Source of the DNA: Mercurialis annua
Taxonomy: Eukaryota > Streptophyta > Magnoliopsida > Malpighiales > Euphorbiaceae
Assembly (NCBI RefSeq): GCF_937616625.2
Contig: NC_065573.1
Location: 21,343,001-21,407,000, forward strand
Length of the DNA: 64,000 nt
Reading direction: 5' to 3'
Position numbers and translations under genes: made by a program. Each line of letters starts with the position of its first letter. Position 1 is the first letter of the stretch. The notes beneath the pieces were generated by a model. That model was not told the DNA's origin. It did no database searches and worked only from the letters and a program-made list of their open reading frames with translations. Shown in pieces: positions 35,963 to 48,622 of the stretch.

Positions 35963-38365
35963 ATGAAATTGAAAGTTGTATCCAGAAAAGTATTCGATTA
36001 CATTCGCTATGATCTGAAAGAAATAGCGTTTCCTTCTTCACTTCCAGACCCGCCCCATCTCAAACGACCCAAATTAACTTGGACCGACCGGTATCTGGTA
36101 TGTTCATCCCCTTCTTTTATCTTATCTTAATTTTTTCCAAATTTATTGTATCAATTTTGGATGTTTAGTCTTCTTTTCATTATTCTGATTGTTGCTTTTT
36201 ATTGGGTATTTGATTGTTTGTCTTTTTATGATGATTTGGCTACTTAGTTTTTTACTACCCTCATTAATGTTCACTCTGTAGAACCTTTAGAATTGAGGAC
36301 AATAGACTCGTAGGTGGCACGGACACGAACACAGGAAAATAGGATACGGGAAAATAGGACACTTGGAAGAGACTCGGCGAAATAGTGTTATTTTAAGGTT
36401 TTCTATGAAAAAAATGAAGTTTCGTGTCCAAAATGGGGCACGTTGGTTGAATGAAGTGTCTGTGCTACCTTAAAGCTGTACATTTTATCAATTTTTGTGT
36501 TTTTTTAAGTAGGCATCATGACAATAATTACTGCCTTCACTTCATGAATTTCTAGCCTATGCCAACTTTCAAATTGAGTTCTCTTATCATAGTATACTAT
36601 GAATACGGTCAGCAATAGACTTGTATCGTTTTTGTTTTCAGTTTCTTGTTTAGTTTCTTCTAGCTATTACAAATTTTTTGCCTTTACATGAGAAAATTCG
36701 AGTTTATAATCGTTGTCTTTCAAATTTTGTACTCTTAATATTATATTTTATTTGGTAAGTAAGTGGCTTCACTTGTGCTTCAGATTCTGAAAGAGGCATC
36801 AAGGCTTTATGCTGCTAGTTGGGTAAGGGATATTGGTCCTGAACTTAGGCCTCATGAGTATAAAAAGAAGGATGAGGACAGTGAAGATAAAGCCAATGGA
36901 ACAAAGGGTACATCGACTCAAGAGAAAGAGCCTTCAGTGATTGAAGATCTCGGTAAGTTTTACTGATGTGATTGGTAGTTATTAACTGTTATCAGTTAGG
37001 TTTCTATTACAAATCTTTGTTGATATTATAGAACCTTCAAATATTTTTTGCTTACTTAGAATCAGTTTGGCTTTGAGAGCTCCTATGAGTGTATATTTGT
37101 AGTATTAGGGACTTAACTTTTGTTAAGAATATGCTTTGGTGTGAGAAAAAGAACAAGAAGTTAGCATGATTTTAGGAGTATACAAAAGTATTGGCGTGGC
37201 TGTACTTTGTCCAGATAAGAGTTTCTCTTTTGATACCATCAGTTTATTTATGTTCTTTGGAGTAATTGTTCAACTTGCAGCGGTTTTTTGTTTTGTTTGG
37301 AGCTTTTAAAATGATTGCTAATTGGGCTAATTGGTGTAATTGCCTTGTTTGGTTAATGATAAGGAATGAGATAATCGGTTTAGGTGGAAATGGAATCTGT
37401 TCAATTAAAAAAATAGAAGTGACATAGAGAAACTTTGTTAATAGCAAAATTGATGCCCTCTCTAATTCTCTCGAGCATTTAATTGTATTTGCATTGTGGT
37501 GCTGTTTAGTGATTATAGAGGTGAGAAAAGTTTCATTATTTTTTATTAGGTTTTAATATTGTGGAAGCATAACGAGATCCGAGGACAGCAGCAGGACTAG
37601 ATTCTGATATCATTTGTAAAAACAAACTCTTCGCTATCCTTTATTTAATATCTATATAGCCAATTAGACTTGTACGTTATCTATGGTGATAGGTTACTAT
37701 GTGCATTCTATTCTTTTCTCTTGGTTCTCGAGTTTGATAATTAAACGTATCTGCTGCCTATTGGGGCCATTTTTTGGTGATATCTTTAGCTGGCAAGTCA
37801 TAATCTGTAAAAAAAATTGAGCAAATAGTCGAGTTGAGTAAGTGACTTTGTTTATGGACTGAGCATTGTGATCATAATCTTACTAGGATATAAACATGCT
37901 TTGATATTTCCTGCTGCTGCACCAAAATTGTTTGATGTTCAAGGGTACCGAAGACAGGGTCTATCATATGCGAACTGACCAAAAACGACATAAAATGTTT
38001 AAGATATAGTAACCATTTATTTTACTGCTAAATTTTTTTATTGTTCATCACTCTATTTCAAGCATTATAAGAGGTTTAGTCTCTTTAATTTCTATATTCT
38101 TTTTTTCTGTGAATTCGTGGTTTCTTCCATCTAATCTGACATCTTGTTTGTACTGCAATTTAAATCTCTAGCCGTGGCTGCAAAAGGAGGAATGGAGACA
38201 TTAAGGCCTGCTTTGCAGCGCCTGTACATGACAAGAGCTTCAGCATATAGGGATGCTCTAAGAAGTTTTATCGAAGGATACAAAGAAGGTGTCCAACAGG
38301 TCATGGAGAAGAAGGAAGAATCTAAAACTCAACAAGAGGGTGATTTTCCAAAGAATTCTACTTGA
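35963..38365 (+). CDS. EMB2735: EMB2735-like conserved plant protein, 3 exons, 165 aa
   Basis: Exons: 35963-36097, 36784-36952, 38172-38365. Phases match and the total is 498 nt. Start MKLKVVSRKVFDYIRYDLKE; the middle has LKEASRLYAASWVRDIGPEL; the end is LAVAAKGGMETLRPALQRLY followed by a helical, charged tail ending PKNST. There is no signal peptide or membrane helix and no catalytic motif I know. The name rests on position between TBL and NGAL homologs, as for Arabidopsis At5g06240 (EMBRYO DEFECTIVE 2735), recalled rather than searched; biochemical function is unknown. The frame stays open for more than 30 codons upstream (FIKKIANLIDPSNPSIETAQ) but has no ATG, so the real start could differ. 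Its downstream sequence is duplicated at 41255-42875. Confidence 0.75.
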
Positions 38366-39434
38366 CTAATTAATATATGATGTGGCTGTCCAAGTTTTTG
38401 TTCTTCAATGCACTGCTCATGCAAGTAATGGCCCTGTTAAGTTGTTGGAAATTGATGCGCCAGCAAAGAGGATGTAAGATGTTTTAGGCTGTTCCATCCT
38501 CGTAAACGAGTTATATTGTACGTTAGCCTATTGTATATTAAGAATTAACTAAGAATCCACCGAAGCTGTAGCATTTTTTATTCTATTGATTTGGTCTTGT
38601 CTTATCAAATCATTTAGTGCGTCTTGATTTCTTTTTAATTTCTGTTATATATTTTGTTCTGTCAATGTTATTGTTCTTTCATTTGTAGATATATAATGAA
38701 TGCTCAAGTATTGTATACTCCTATGAAGAAGTGTATCCATTTATGTGGCTGCGGCATCTTATACGAGCTCTTAAATTGAGTATCCGTACTATGTAAATTG
38801 AGATCTTAGTGCTGCCTTTCAACTTCTGGCTGGCAGCAGGGCTAATGCAAAGTTTATTGGCTTGCATTCATGTTAAGAGAACACAAACGATCGGCTGTTT
38901 GATGTACGCACCATTCGAACTAACTATGAAGCTTAAGCCTCCCAAACGTTATTGAAAGGTAAAGACTTGTAGGTCTTGCTTTTATTAGAATTACATTTTG
39001 ATTCTCCTTTTTGTTCTTGTTTTTTTAATTCTTTTTTTTCTGCCTTCTTTTGCTGCTGCTTTCTCTACTGAACATCTAAATGTCTAGTATGAGTACGAGC
39101 TTTCAGGAAATTATTGTTTTTCTCGATCTAAATTTATAAAGAAATGTTATTGCTGTTGGTTTGGCAATAAGTTTGAGAGTTATGCAGACTCAGTATATAT
39201 GTGACATTCTGGAAAACAAATTGTTGTTAGGTGCTAAAAAGGTGAAAAACTGAATGCACCTTGTAGCTTCTGGATTACAAATTGGCCCTTACCGTATTTC
39301 TAATGAACTTCATAGTAATAGGTGCTAAAAAGTTTGCTTTGAAAATCATAAGAGAAAGTAATTGAGTTATCATTCCTTCTTATTGCTCTAGAATAGAGTT
39401 TAATGTCACTGAGAAACTGCTTGTGGACTTATTC
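38366..39434 (+). repeat. Duplicated EMB2735-like downstream region, copy D1
   Basis: Matches 41255-42875 in order: 'tgcactgctcatgcaagtaa', 'gtaagatg...taggctgttc', 'atcaaatcatttagtg', 'tgacattctgga', and 'tagagtttaatgtcactgag'. It likely includes the 3' UTR. Confidence 0.85.
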
Positions 39435-41254
39435 TATAAGTGTATGTTGAGGTTAGCATGTACAATCATGAGTCATCTCCATTATGTAAATTCGTCTTGT
39501 GGTTGATTTGAAATAAAGATGAAATGGTTTCTAATTCTATAGGTTATCTGTGAATAGCTGGAACGGCTTCCTTTCTATCCAGGCAATGTTAGCACTTGGA
39601 AACAGTCTCATGGCCATGGAATTACATGGGACGGTCCTGCAAATCCTGAAGCTATCTCTAGTGTATTAAATGTCTGCTCTTTTTGGATGCAGAGCTTTAT
39701 CAAATATAGTAAATGGCTGGAGAATCCTTCTAATGTTAAGGCCGCGAAGTTCCTGTCAAAGGGGTAATTTGAATGCACATTGCTCGCTTCATTGCAGATA
39801 AATGGTCATTTTATAACTGTAAGTAACATTTCCAACGTAACTGTTTTGGCACAACAAATTGATGGAATGCATGGAAGAAATGCGGATGTCATGGTAAGCT
39901 TATAATGTGAATATCTAAACTGCTTATCATCCAAACTCACATAACTACATTTTACATGTTTCATGAGACGTAACTCAGAGTTAAAGGTATGAGTTAATTA
40001 GTCTTTTTGGTGGAATGTTTTTTAAATGCACATAAATATGTCATGAGAAGCTTAAAATCCTATTGATTTCAGGAGTGCTTGAACTAATCTACAATCAGAT
40101 TTGCCAAAATTTCATTTTAGTCAATATTCATGTTACTCGAGCATCTTGTTCTCCATATATTTTTATTTCGGTTGAATGCTTTCCGCTTATTTTTGTTTTA
40201 TCTAATTATATTCTTGAACTTAAAAAATTTGAAGATCGCTGAATAATATTTGAACTCATAGCTGCATGATGCTTGTGGTATCTTATATTCTTGATTATTA
40301 ACCACAAAACATGATGTAATTAATGGAATGTGTTTAATGCTGCTCACTGTGCCCTGTGTTTGCCCAGGCATTCGGTAGTGTTGAAGAAGCTCTACTTAGA
40401 CTAGAGAAATTGCTTTAGGAGTTGCATGTATCAAGCACTGATTCTGGAAAAGAGAAACTAAAAGCTGCTTGTTCTGATCTTGAAGAATAAGAAAGCTTAA
40501 AAAGTTGGTCGAAATTTCTGGAGGCATCTTTCAGAGAAAAGCAGCGTCCCTTCAACAGGCATTTTTTAGCTATTTCTTTTCCAGGCTGCAGTAGCTATCT
40601 TCGGCATATTGACTAATGATAAGAGGTGATGGCATTCAAATTACAACTGACACGTACTCATAAGGGTGTGTGCATGTACTTTTCCGTGCGATATTTCTGT
40701 ATTTTGTGAAGTAACAAATTTATGTTTTCTGAATTGGCTTTATATGTTTATTATTTGGTAATCAAGCTGTCTTGTGAGAGTTCTCAAGTTGTGTTTGGTT
40801 CTAACAACAGAGAACAGACTGCTGCATATGTTAGTGATGCAGAGTCATCAAGCTTTCCCTCTACATGCTTAATAGTCTCATCATCACTTACAGAAAATCA
40901 AATATGCAAATAAAATAGTGCATGCCTGTTTATTTTCCTTCACGTTCAAGTATTAATCCTTGTAATACTGATCGTAAGGGTGATGATGAGAGTAGTTCAC
41001 AAACTTTTGTTAGCGAGCAGCAAGTGTACTTAAAAGGGAAAAGAGAAAGTGCCAATGAAAGACTAGACATGAGCAACAGGTACGAAACATTCTCTGCAGG
41101 TTCCCGTCGTGCATGCTACTAGTTCTATTCATCTCATGCTGAATTGCACTTTTTGTCAGTAAATCCTTATGGCTTTGGAACTTTGTTCGCTTCCCAGCCG
41201 AGAAGCCTGATTTTGACTCAGCAGTCATAGATGGATCTGTATGCATCACCTTCG
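39435..41254 (+). pseudogene. Broken partial copy of the LETM1-like gene (end of exon 7 to exon 13)
   Basis: Co-linear with 19420-21875 including introns, so it arose by DNA duplication and not by retroposition. Exon 8 equivalent (about 39543-39763): a Glu codon is now TAG, four codons in. Exon 9 equivalent: the acceptor tag has become tgg. Exon 10 and the MITE region are missing. Exon 11 equivalent (about 40369-40560): a Gln codon is now TAG, plus a frameshift in 'cttgaagaataag'. Exon 12 and 13 equivalents (about 40953-41080 and 41158-41238) are diverged. It cannot give a protein. Confidence 0.92.
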
Positions 41255-42875
41255 ATTTGACTAACCATTACTATGATGAGGCTAACCAAGTTTTTGTCCT
41301 TCAACGCACTACTCATGCAAGTAATAGCCCTCTTAAATTGTGGGAAATTAATGTGCTAGTGAAGAAATATGTAAGATGCTTTAGGTTGTTCATCCTCTTA
41401 AATGGGTTCTATTCTACGTTAACCGAAGTTGGCTAATGTGGAAACACTTGAAAGCCTTTTGTATATTATGAATTGAACTAGAATACACAGAAACCACTGC
41501 ATTTTTTTATTATGTTGATTTGGGCTTATCTTATGAAATCATTTAGTGTTTCTTGTTCTTTTTTTTATTTTCTGTGTATGTATTATGTTTTGTGAATGTT
41601 ATTATTCTTTCACATGTAGATATACAGTGAATGCTCAGTTACTGCATTCTTCTATGAAGAAGTAAATTCATTTATGTGGCTGGGGCATCCTATATGAGCT
41701 CTTAAATTGAGTATCTGTACTATATGAATTGTGATCTTAGTGCTGCCTTTAAATTTCTGTACTATATGCATTGTGATCTTAGTTCTGCCTTTCAATTTCT
41801 GGCTGTAGTTCCACGGAGCTGGTAGAATACAAAGTTGCTCGGCTTACATACATGTTAAGAGAAAACAACAGGCAGGCTGTTTGCAGTACACACCATTTGG
41901 ACTAACTAAGAAACTTAAGCCTTCCTGCATAATTGAAAGGTAAATATTTGTAGGTCTTTCTTTTATTACCACCTTTTGATTCTCCTTTTTGTTCTGAATT
42001 TGTTTGATTCTTTTTTTCCCGCCTCCTTTCGCTGCTTTCTCTGTTGAACTGTCTAAATCTAATGAGTAGAAGCTTTCAGGAATCATTTTTTCTCAATCTA
42101 AATTTATAAACAAATATACTTAATGTTGGTTTGGCATTTAATTTGAAAATTATGCTGAATCAGTATGTGACATTCTGGACTAATTAAAAAAATTGTTAGG
42201 TGCTTCATTTATTTTTAGAGTTTAATAGCAATTTGACCCCTCAACTTGTAAGCAATGGGCAATTAACACATAAATTAACTTTGTGGGCAAATCAGTCACG
42301 AACTTGGTGATTATGGATAATTAACCCCATTTTGGCAAATTAGCTTACAAGTTGAGGGGGCAAATTGCCAATTTAGAGGACAATTAGCTTACAAGTTGAG
42401 GGGGGCAAATTGTCAAAATGGGGTTAATTGCCCATAATCAACAAGTTCGTGACTGATTTGCTCACAAAGTTAATTTATGGTGATCTTCAGTCGATGTGAT
42501 ACCCAAACAGTTATTGATGTTGTTGCTTTTACCTGATTTTCAAAATGAAATACATCTATCAAAAATGCAACTAGATAAGGCAGGTGCCATTTGTGGAGAA
42601 GAAATTTGTGGCAGAATTGGTTCACATCACGCTAGGATTTATAGGTTCTCTGCAACATTTGTATGAGAGAGATATGAATATGACATGCATGATCTGAAAA
42701 ACTGAATGCACCTGGCAGCTTCTGGAATACCATCTAGCTCTTACTGCACTTCTTAGTAATAAAGTGCTAATGAAGGTTGATTTGACAATCATAAGAGAAA
42801 TTATTTGAGTTATGATTCCCTCTCACTTTTCTAGAACAGAGTTTAATGTCACTGAGAATCTGAGTTGGGACTTTT
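41255..42875 (+). repeat. Duplicated EMB2735-like downstream region, copy D2
   Basis: Second copy of D1, beginning at the TGA-equivalent of the EMB2735-like stop ('tttgactaac'). It also contains a foldback MITE and extra sequence at about 42200-42690 that D1 lacks. Confidence 0.85.
42235..42482. mobile_element. Foldback MITE inside copy D2
   Basis: A long imperfect palindrome. The left arm 'cataaattaactttgtg', 'caaatcagtcacgaacttg' and 'taaccccattttg' is mirrored by 'caaaatggggttaattgccc', 'caagttcgtgactgatttg' and 'cacaaagttaatttatg'. 'gcttacaagttgagggg' is repeated in the centre. Not present in D1. Confidence 0.8.
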
Positions 42876-43299
42876 TTTTTAAGTGATAATGATAGTGGGA
42901 TTTCACATTCCCACCTGAGGCTATAATGGTTCTGCTCGAGTCTTTTCAAACACATGGCCGTTGCTTCTAGTCTTCTCAGGGATATGATAGTGATTCAAAC
43001 CACATGACCAATAACTAATATATCTGCACCTATTAGAGATAGAGACTTGGGAACAAGAAATTGACGTGTTTCTTGACTTCAGAATACACATCTTTTCCTA
43101 TCATGAGATGAGATTTTTTGTCCGAAATTGAGTCGTTTAATTTATTTGGCGGTCAGTTGATAAAGACATGTTCAGCTTTTGCTATCTTTTCAAGTTGATT
43201 AGAGTTTATGTTAATAAGTCTTATCTATCCAAGTTTTATCCCTTTTGACAATGTCTTAGAGATTGTCAGCAATATATCTTCTTCTATTCTTGTTTTATT

Positions 43300-43720
43300 T
43301 CCTTCAGGGTCAGGGGGTTGCATTCACTAGGTTTCTTTTTTTCTTTGGTAGGTACCGGAAGAAGGTGAATATAGGATTGACCCAACGCACGAAAAGCAAA
43401 AAGCTTGATAAGAGGAAAAGCGAAGTGGATGAAGAACTAATCACATGGTTTTTCTACACCTTTACTGTACTAAGTCTTGCATGATTGAAATTATTCTTAC
43501 AGGACAGAGGAAGTATACAGAACAGGTCCCTTCATTTCTTTGATTGGCCACCGCCTTTCGGCTAATGATAACGACAAATTGGGACCCTCCCACTTGTAAA
43601 GCACTGAACATTGGACACTCTGCTAGCAAGGTCAATGGTGTCTCTTGTGTCTGAATCTCTTTTGGGCCCTTACAATCGGTTGACACTGTACTCAGGTAAT
43701 GCACATATCTTTGCTAGTCT
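43300..43720 (+). other. Unassigned coding-like fragments
   Basis: After an acceptor-like 'ctttggtag' at about 43342-43350, one frame reads VPEEGEYRIDPTHEKQKA then stops. Around 43501-43566 another reads DRGSIQNRSLHFFDWPPPFG then stops. Both have exon-like composition but cannot be joined into a clear gene. I do not recognise them; they may be the decayed 3' end of a gene. Confidence 0.3.
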
Positions 43721-44529
43721 TTTTGTTAATCAATTACTCAATTATATCAATCTTTTCAGTTTCTTTACAAGTTGTGATGAACATGTGGTGATAAGCTAGA
43801 AGGCTGTGATCTGTAGTACTGTATTGAGTGATATGCTGGCTAAGCATTAGTTTATTTTGTAAAAGGTGGTTTCTAATTGGTGGATTGTAATTTTTGACTC
43901 TACTTTTCCTCAGGCTTTTATTAGCCACAGATTCCATATTTTTCCATAGGGTGACTTTACAATTTGTAATTGCTGTCTAGTTCTAGGATAACATTTTTGG
44001 CGCTGGTAGCGGTAGCAGGTACTCAGTTTTGTTGCACAGAAATGGATTTGTTGCTGATTGGGGTGTCTAAAGAAACAAAGGGATTGTATTCCTTAATCAT
44101 TTACTTGACATATTTTTCAGTTTGTCTTGGTATAAGGTGGCTATTATGAGAAAGAAGCTTCAAATTTTCTTTCATAGTGGATTCACGCATGTAATCTACG
44201 TTTTAACGTTTTTTTTTTCATTTTGGAAAACACTTTTGAAATTATAAAACTCATATATAAACGCCGTTTCATTGTTTAACCCTTCACATTTCAGTGTTTC
44301 TTGTTTCTTGTTTCTTTATTTTTATTTTCATGCAACGTAGCATGTAATTAGATGCTACATATTTACTTATTATGTAGCGCATCAGATTGATAGGTGAATC
44401 CTATTGGAGTGTGGAGTTGGACCTGATAATTCTAACTTGCAAGTCCTCCTCAACATGAAAATGAGGTATCCCATGATGAAATCCTACTCTTAGTTTGACT
44501 TCACATTACTACTTTTCAAGAAATAATCT

Positions 44530-44645
44530 TACTGTGATATTAAAAAAAAAAGAGATAAAAAGATTTCAATCATAATTCCATGGTGATGCGTGGGGCGCTT
44601 TTACCACTTGAGCTAACTCATCTTGTCTAACCTTATTGCGGCTAG
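44530..44645 (-). mobile_element. Probable tRNA-derived SINE fragment
   Basis: The minus strand has a tRNA-like A box ('gttagctcaagtggtaaaag'), then 'ggaattatgattgaaatc' resembling a B box, then a T-rich and A/T tail. Length and spacing suit a tRNA-derived SINE head. No flanking duplication checked. Confidence 0.5.
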
Positions 44646-47211
44646 ATGTCAAGCTTCAATATATAGGAACTTGTAGATTAACAGCATTGCAAGGCGAATT
44701 TATTAGAGATAAATGAAATTGAGGCTTTGTGTTATTTTTAAGTGTTCCAAGATGAAATGTATCAGTCGGTGAAATTTTCCGACCTTTTGTGCTCCAAGTT
44801 CTTTTCTAAGCATGTTAAGTTGTTGACCATCATGTTCCTTTTGTTTGTGATTATCTAATACAGTTTGATTGCTTCCATTAGATTAGAATAACTGGTGAAG
44901 ATTTTTGTAATGTTTTGTTCGGGTTGCAATCTTCTTTTCGAGTTCTCGACAGAAAGATGACTGAAAATGAATAATAACTCTAGAATACAAGCTGCCTCTC
45001 AATATAGCTACATGCTTTTATAAGGGAATTACCTGGACTGGGAGGTCATCGAACTTTACACTTGGTCACAATTTGGTTCTGAAATTCTACTTTGCATGAA
45101 TTTTAGCCTTATATTCTCACTATTCCTTTTTCTTTTCACCCTTGATCATGATATTTTACTGGATTTCTTTGTCTTTGTACTATGATACACATACATGCAT
45201 CTTTAGGAACAAATAGTACATTTCTGTTCAAATGTAGGCCCAATTGGAGACAAATTTTACCAATTCTTCCATTTTCAATGTATTTTTTAAATTTTTTTAC
45301 TCAGATTTGATTAGAATTACATGGAAGTAAAATAAAAAGTCAAAGACAGAAAAATACAAAGAAGAGAAACATGGTATTAAACTGTGCAAAAAGCATCAAA
45401 ATACAAGTTGGTATAGAATGATGTTGAAGAAACAATAAAAAGAGGAGTGGGTGGTAATTACTACATCAATCTATTCAAACCCATAACTCTACCACCATAC
45501 CCTTCCCACCATTACTCTCATCATCATCAAAATCTTCTGCTAGAATCTCCACACTTGCTCAAATAGATTCCTCCCCCATTATTTATTTCAATCCCCAACC
45601 CTCATAATATATATTTTTTAAACCACGAAACGGTTAACTGAGCGACGTCTTCCTACCAAAACGAACTCGATTCAAATAGTTAAAAAAATTATCTAAAAAA
45701 ATCGGTTCGAATATGTCTTCAAAATCGATCTCTTTCCTCGTGGGAATTGAAAACTAAAAAAATCCCATTTGGAAAATTAACCTTTTGTCACTATTTTGCC
45801 CTTTTGTCTATCCTTTTTCAGGGACCTACCTCCCATATTTCCACTTCATGCTTCAAATATGCACCTGATATTCAGGTTGTATCTATATATAATATAAATA
45901 TATTTTTGATATTTTTTTTGGAGAATAATATTTTTTGATAAAATCTTTTAGACCTTTCCAAGTGGAGGAGGGGTGTTGAATTAAGTCAAATCCAAAGATG
46001 TCACATCCACAGATCTTATCCTCTACGATTTCTCATTTGGTTGACATCTCGTGAGAAAGTGATATCCTGTTACATTCACACAAATTCCATTTCTCATCAA
46101 ATTTAATCAATTCAAATAATACTTTTTTCCAACCATAATAATGCAAAATAATTATTATAAACACATGTGCCTAACTATTATGTGACAATAATTTTTGTTG
46201 ACTATCAATTTTCTTTTTTGTTGGTTTGCTTAATAATTGACATATCACAGTTCACATTACTTTCTTTCATCTAAAATCAGCAATAATTTACACATCTAAA
46301 ACATGTGTAGATCATATCTATATTCCACTTGATTTTTTTAATATGATGTTCTGGTGAAAATTGAATCTAAAATTTTGAATTAAGTATTTTTTTTAATTCA
46401 TAAATTAGTTTGGACTGAAACTAAAATATGAAATCTATAGATATATCGGCCAGTTCGATAATTTTCTTTTTTACTTTACCAATCCGTAAAGAATAAAACT
46501 AATATACATATTTTATAGGTTGGGATGGGATATGATACTAAAAAGACTTTTAAAAATATATTTAGTTAAAAATGGTTCGAGTGAAATAAGAAAGGAAAAG
46601 AGGATATTTTTAAAAATTATCTTATGCAACCGATGTGTCGTGATATTTTATAATTATATAAAAAAAAAAATTGGTGATTGCATGAGATGATTAATTTTCT
46701 TTTCATGGTGTAGGGCTAAATGGAAGAACTAAGATAATGTTTTCAACTTTAGAAACAAAGACCAATTCAACTCAATGCTAATAATTAAATAGTTTGGCTG
46801 GTCGGTTTACTTTACGTGCCTTTATTCAACTCTAACTTTACAAATGCCTAATAAAACAACACAGTCCAAATAAATAAAATAAATTCATATCAACTATTAA
46901 TCATTATCTCTTTTATAAATATATTAAATAAATACTATAGGTCCACCAAAAATATTTAGCTGAAAAAATACTTTTTAAGTTTTTAATTTATGGTCAAGAA
47001 AAATATAATTACAAAAGTTATGACCTAAAAAGGAGACTAGGTTAGTTGCTGATTAAAGAATAGGCTTAGTTAAGGAAAAATTTGGACATGTGCACAAGTT
47101 GGTCTAATCAATTTCAACTTTATTACTATATAAAAATATAATTAATCTGTCTCATAACAAGCAACAGCAAAATCAAACTATACACTATACATTAATATAA
47201 AAACCATATAC
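44646..47211. other. Intergenic region without recognisable gene
   Basis: AT-rich sequence with no convincing exon, RNA gene or intact transposon. Short open stretches (for example near 45750-45930) have no homology I recognise. Confidence 0.6.
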
Positions 47212-48622
47212 TTATGTATAGCTTACCATGTGAGTTTGACTGCTATTTGAAGATGAATAAGGAGAGTACTGTGAAGTGTAAAATTGATGCTGCTGGTTCG
47301 GACCCTGGCTCGACATCGATGAACCGTCCGGTGTCGATGGCTCGGACTCGTCTAGCTGGCACTCCAAGTTCACCCCAAATAGTCTTAACCGCTTTGAATT
47401 CCCTAGTGGTATAGTTTGGTTCTGCCCAATTGATTCTGAAAATCAACCAAATTGGAAAAATTATAATTTCATGTAGTTTTTTAAATTACCACAGTTTTGT
47501 TTTGCACTAAATTTTAATCAAACATATGATCACAAGGACCAAAATATCATATGATTTAATTATTTTATAGTAATGTAGTGAAAAATAATTTGAAGACACG
47601 CGCTAAACATACAGAAGAGATTTCTGGAACTTAAGACAAGCTCTGAAAAACTTGAGAAATAATCAGAACCAAACCACATTCTTCCAAACTAATTGGAAAG
47701 TGGCACTCACGCACTTTAATGTCCATTTTCCCAATCTCAAAAATTAAAAAAAAAATTAAAAATTGAACAAAACCCATTTGCAGAGGAAACATAAATTAAA
47801 AAACCCAAATTTTATTTTTAAAAAATTCAAAAAAAGTAAAAAAAAAAAAAACATTATTATACCTGCATGAACACAGTCAGGTTGATATGGGACATGATGA
47901 GAAGTACTAGAACCATGGCCATGTTGATAAGCCTGGTTCTGGTTCTGGTTCAGCTGTTGCTGACCATATAATCCTCTACTCCACACTCCACCACTACTAC
48001 CATGCACCATCCCTCCACTACTACTGATACTAAGACTGTTATTCTCTCCTCTTCTTCTCCACCCTATGAACAATCTCTCACCATCCAAACGATGTCGTTC
48101 AAACAAAACGACATCACCAGCATCCAGCTGTTTCTCCTTAACATACCGACTCCACCCCTTCGTCAGCACATAGCTTTGGCTGCTATTCCAATACGAATAC
48201 CGAAACCTCCAACACTTACCCAACTCGTCTTCAAAGCTCAGTAACAGCCCCTTATCCACCGAGTCACCGCCGAGTGGGAAGTACTTCTCAGCATGCTGTT
48301 TAGGTATCACCAGACGGTTCAGCTTACCCACATCACTCGGCGTCAACGGCTTCTCAAACATCGCTTCTTTCTCAATTATCTCGTCCGGTTCTTGATGTTT
48401 TTCCGAGTCATCTCGGTCGAGTAAATGCTCATCGTTGACGGCGGTTTCTTCGCGGTTAAGATTGAGAGCAAGAGACGGGTTGTTCGGAGAGAACATCTGG
48501 TAGGGTTTGTGATAAGAATCAAACCAAGAAGAGCGTGGGTGAGTCGGGTTGAGCTGGGGGTGGTGGTGTTGAGCCCACCAGAGTGGCTCTGGAAGCTCTG
48601 TGGTGAAGTGGTTGATGGACAT
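47212..48622 (-). CDS. NGAL2/NGAL3: NGATHA-LIKE B3 transcription repressor (NGAL2/SOD7 - NGAL3/DPA4 type), 327 aa
   Basis: Exons on minus: 48622-47863 and 47435-47212. The donor is GCAG|gtataa, the acceptor gattttcag, and the total is 984 nt. A B3 DNA-binding domain lies at about residues 88-193: [73 protein letters not shown] Gln/His/Asn-rich linker follows. Exon 2 carries the RLFGV repression motif (271-275, context [13 protein letters not shown]), a known feature of B3 repressors. In Arabidopsis, SOD7 limits seed size by repressing KLU, and DPA4 shapes leaf margins with CUC2; this gene is likely to act similarly, in the nucleus. Without the small second exon the protein would lack the repression motif. 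The leader upstream is GA-rich on plus (CT-rich on the coding strand). Which of the two paralogs it matches best cannot be decided here. Confidence 0.93.

Noticed and set aside
44580..44645. A tRNA gene on the minus strand near 44600, or on plus near 60860
   Set aside because: No complete cloverleaf or acceptor stem; only A- and B-box-like blocks with SINE-like tails.
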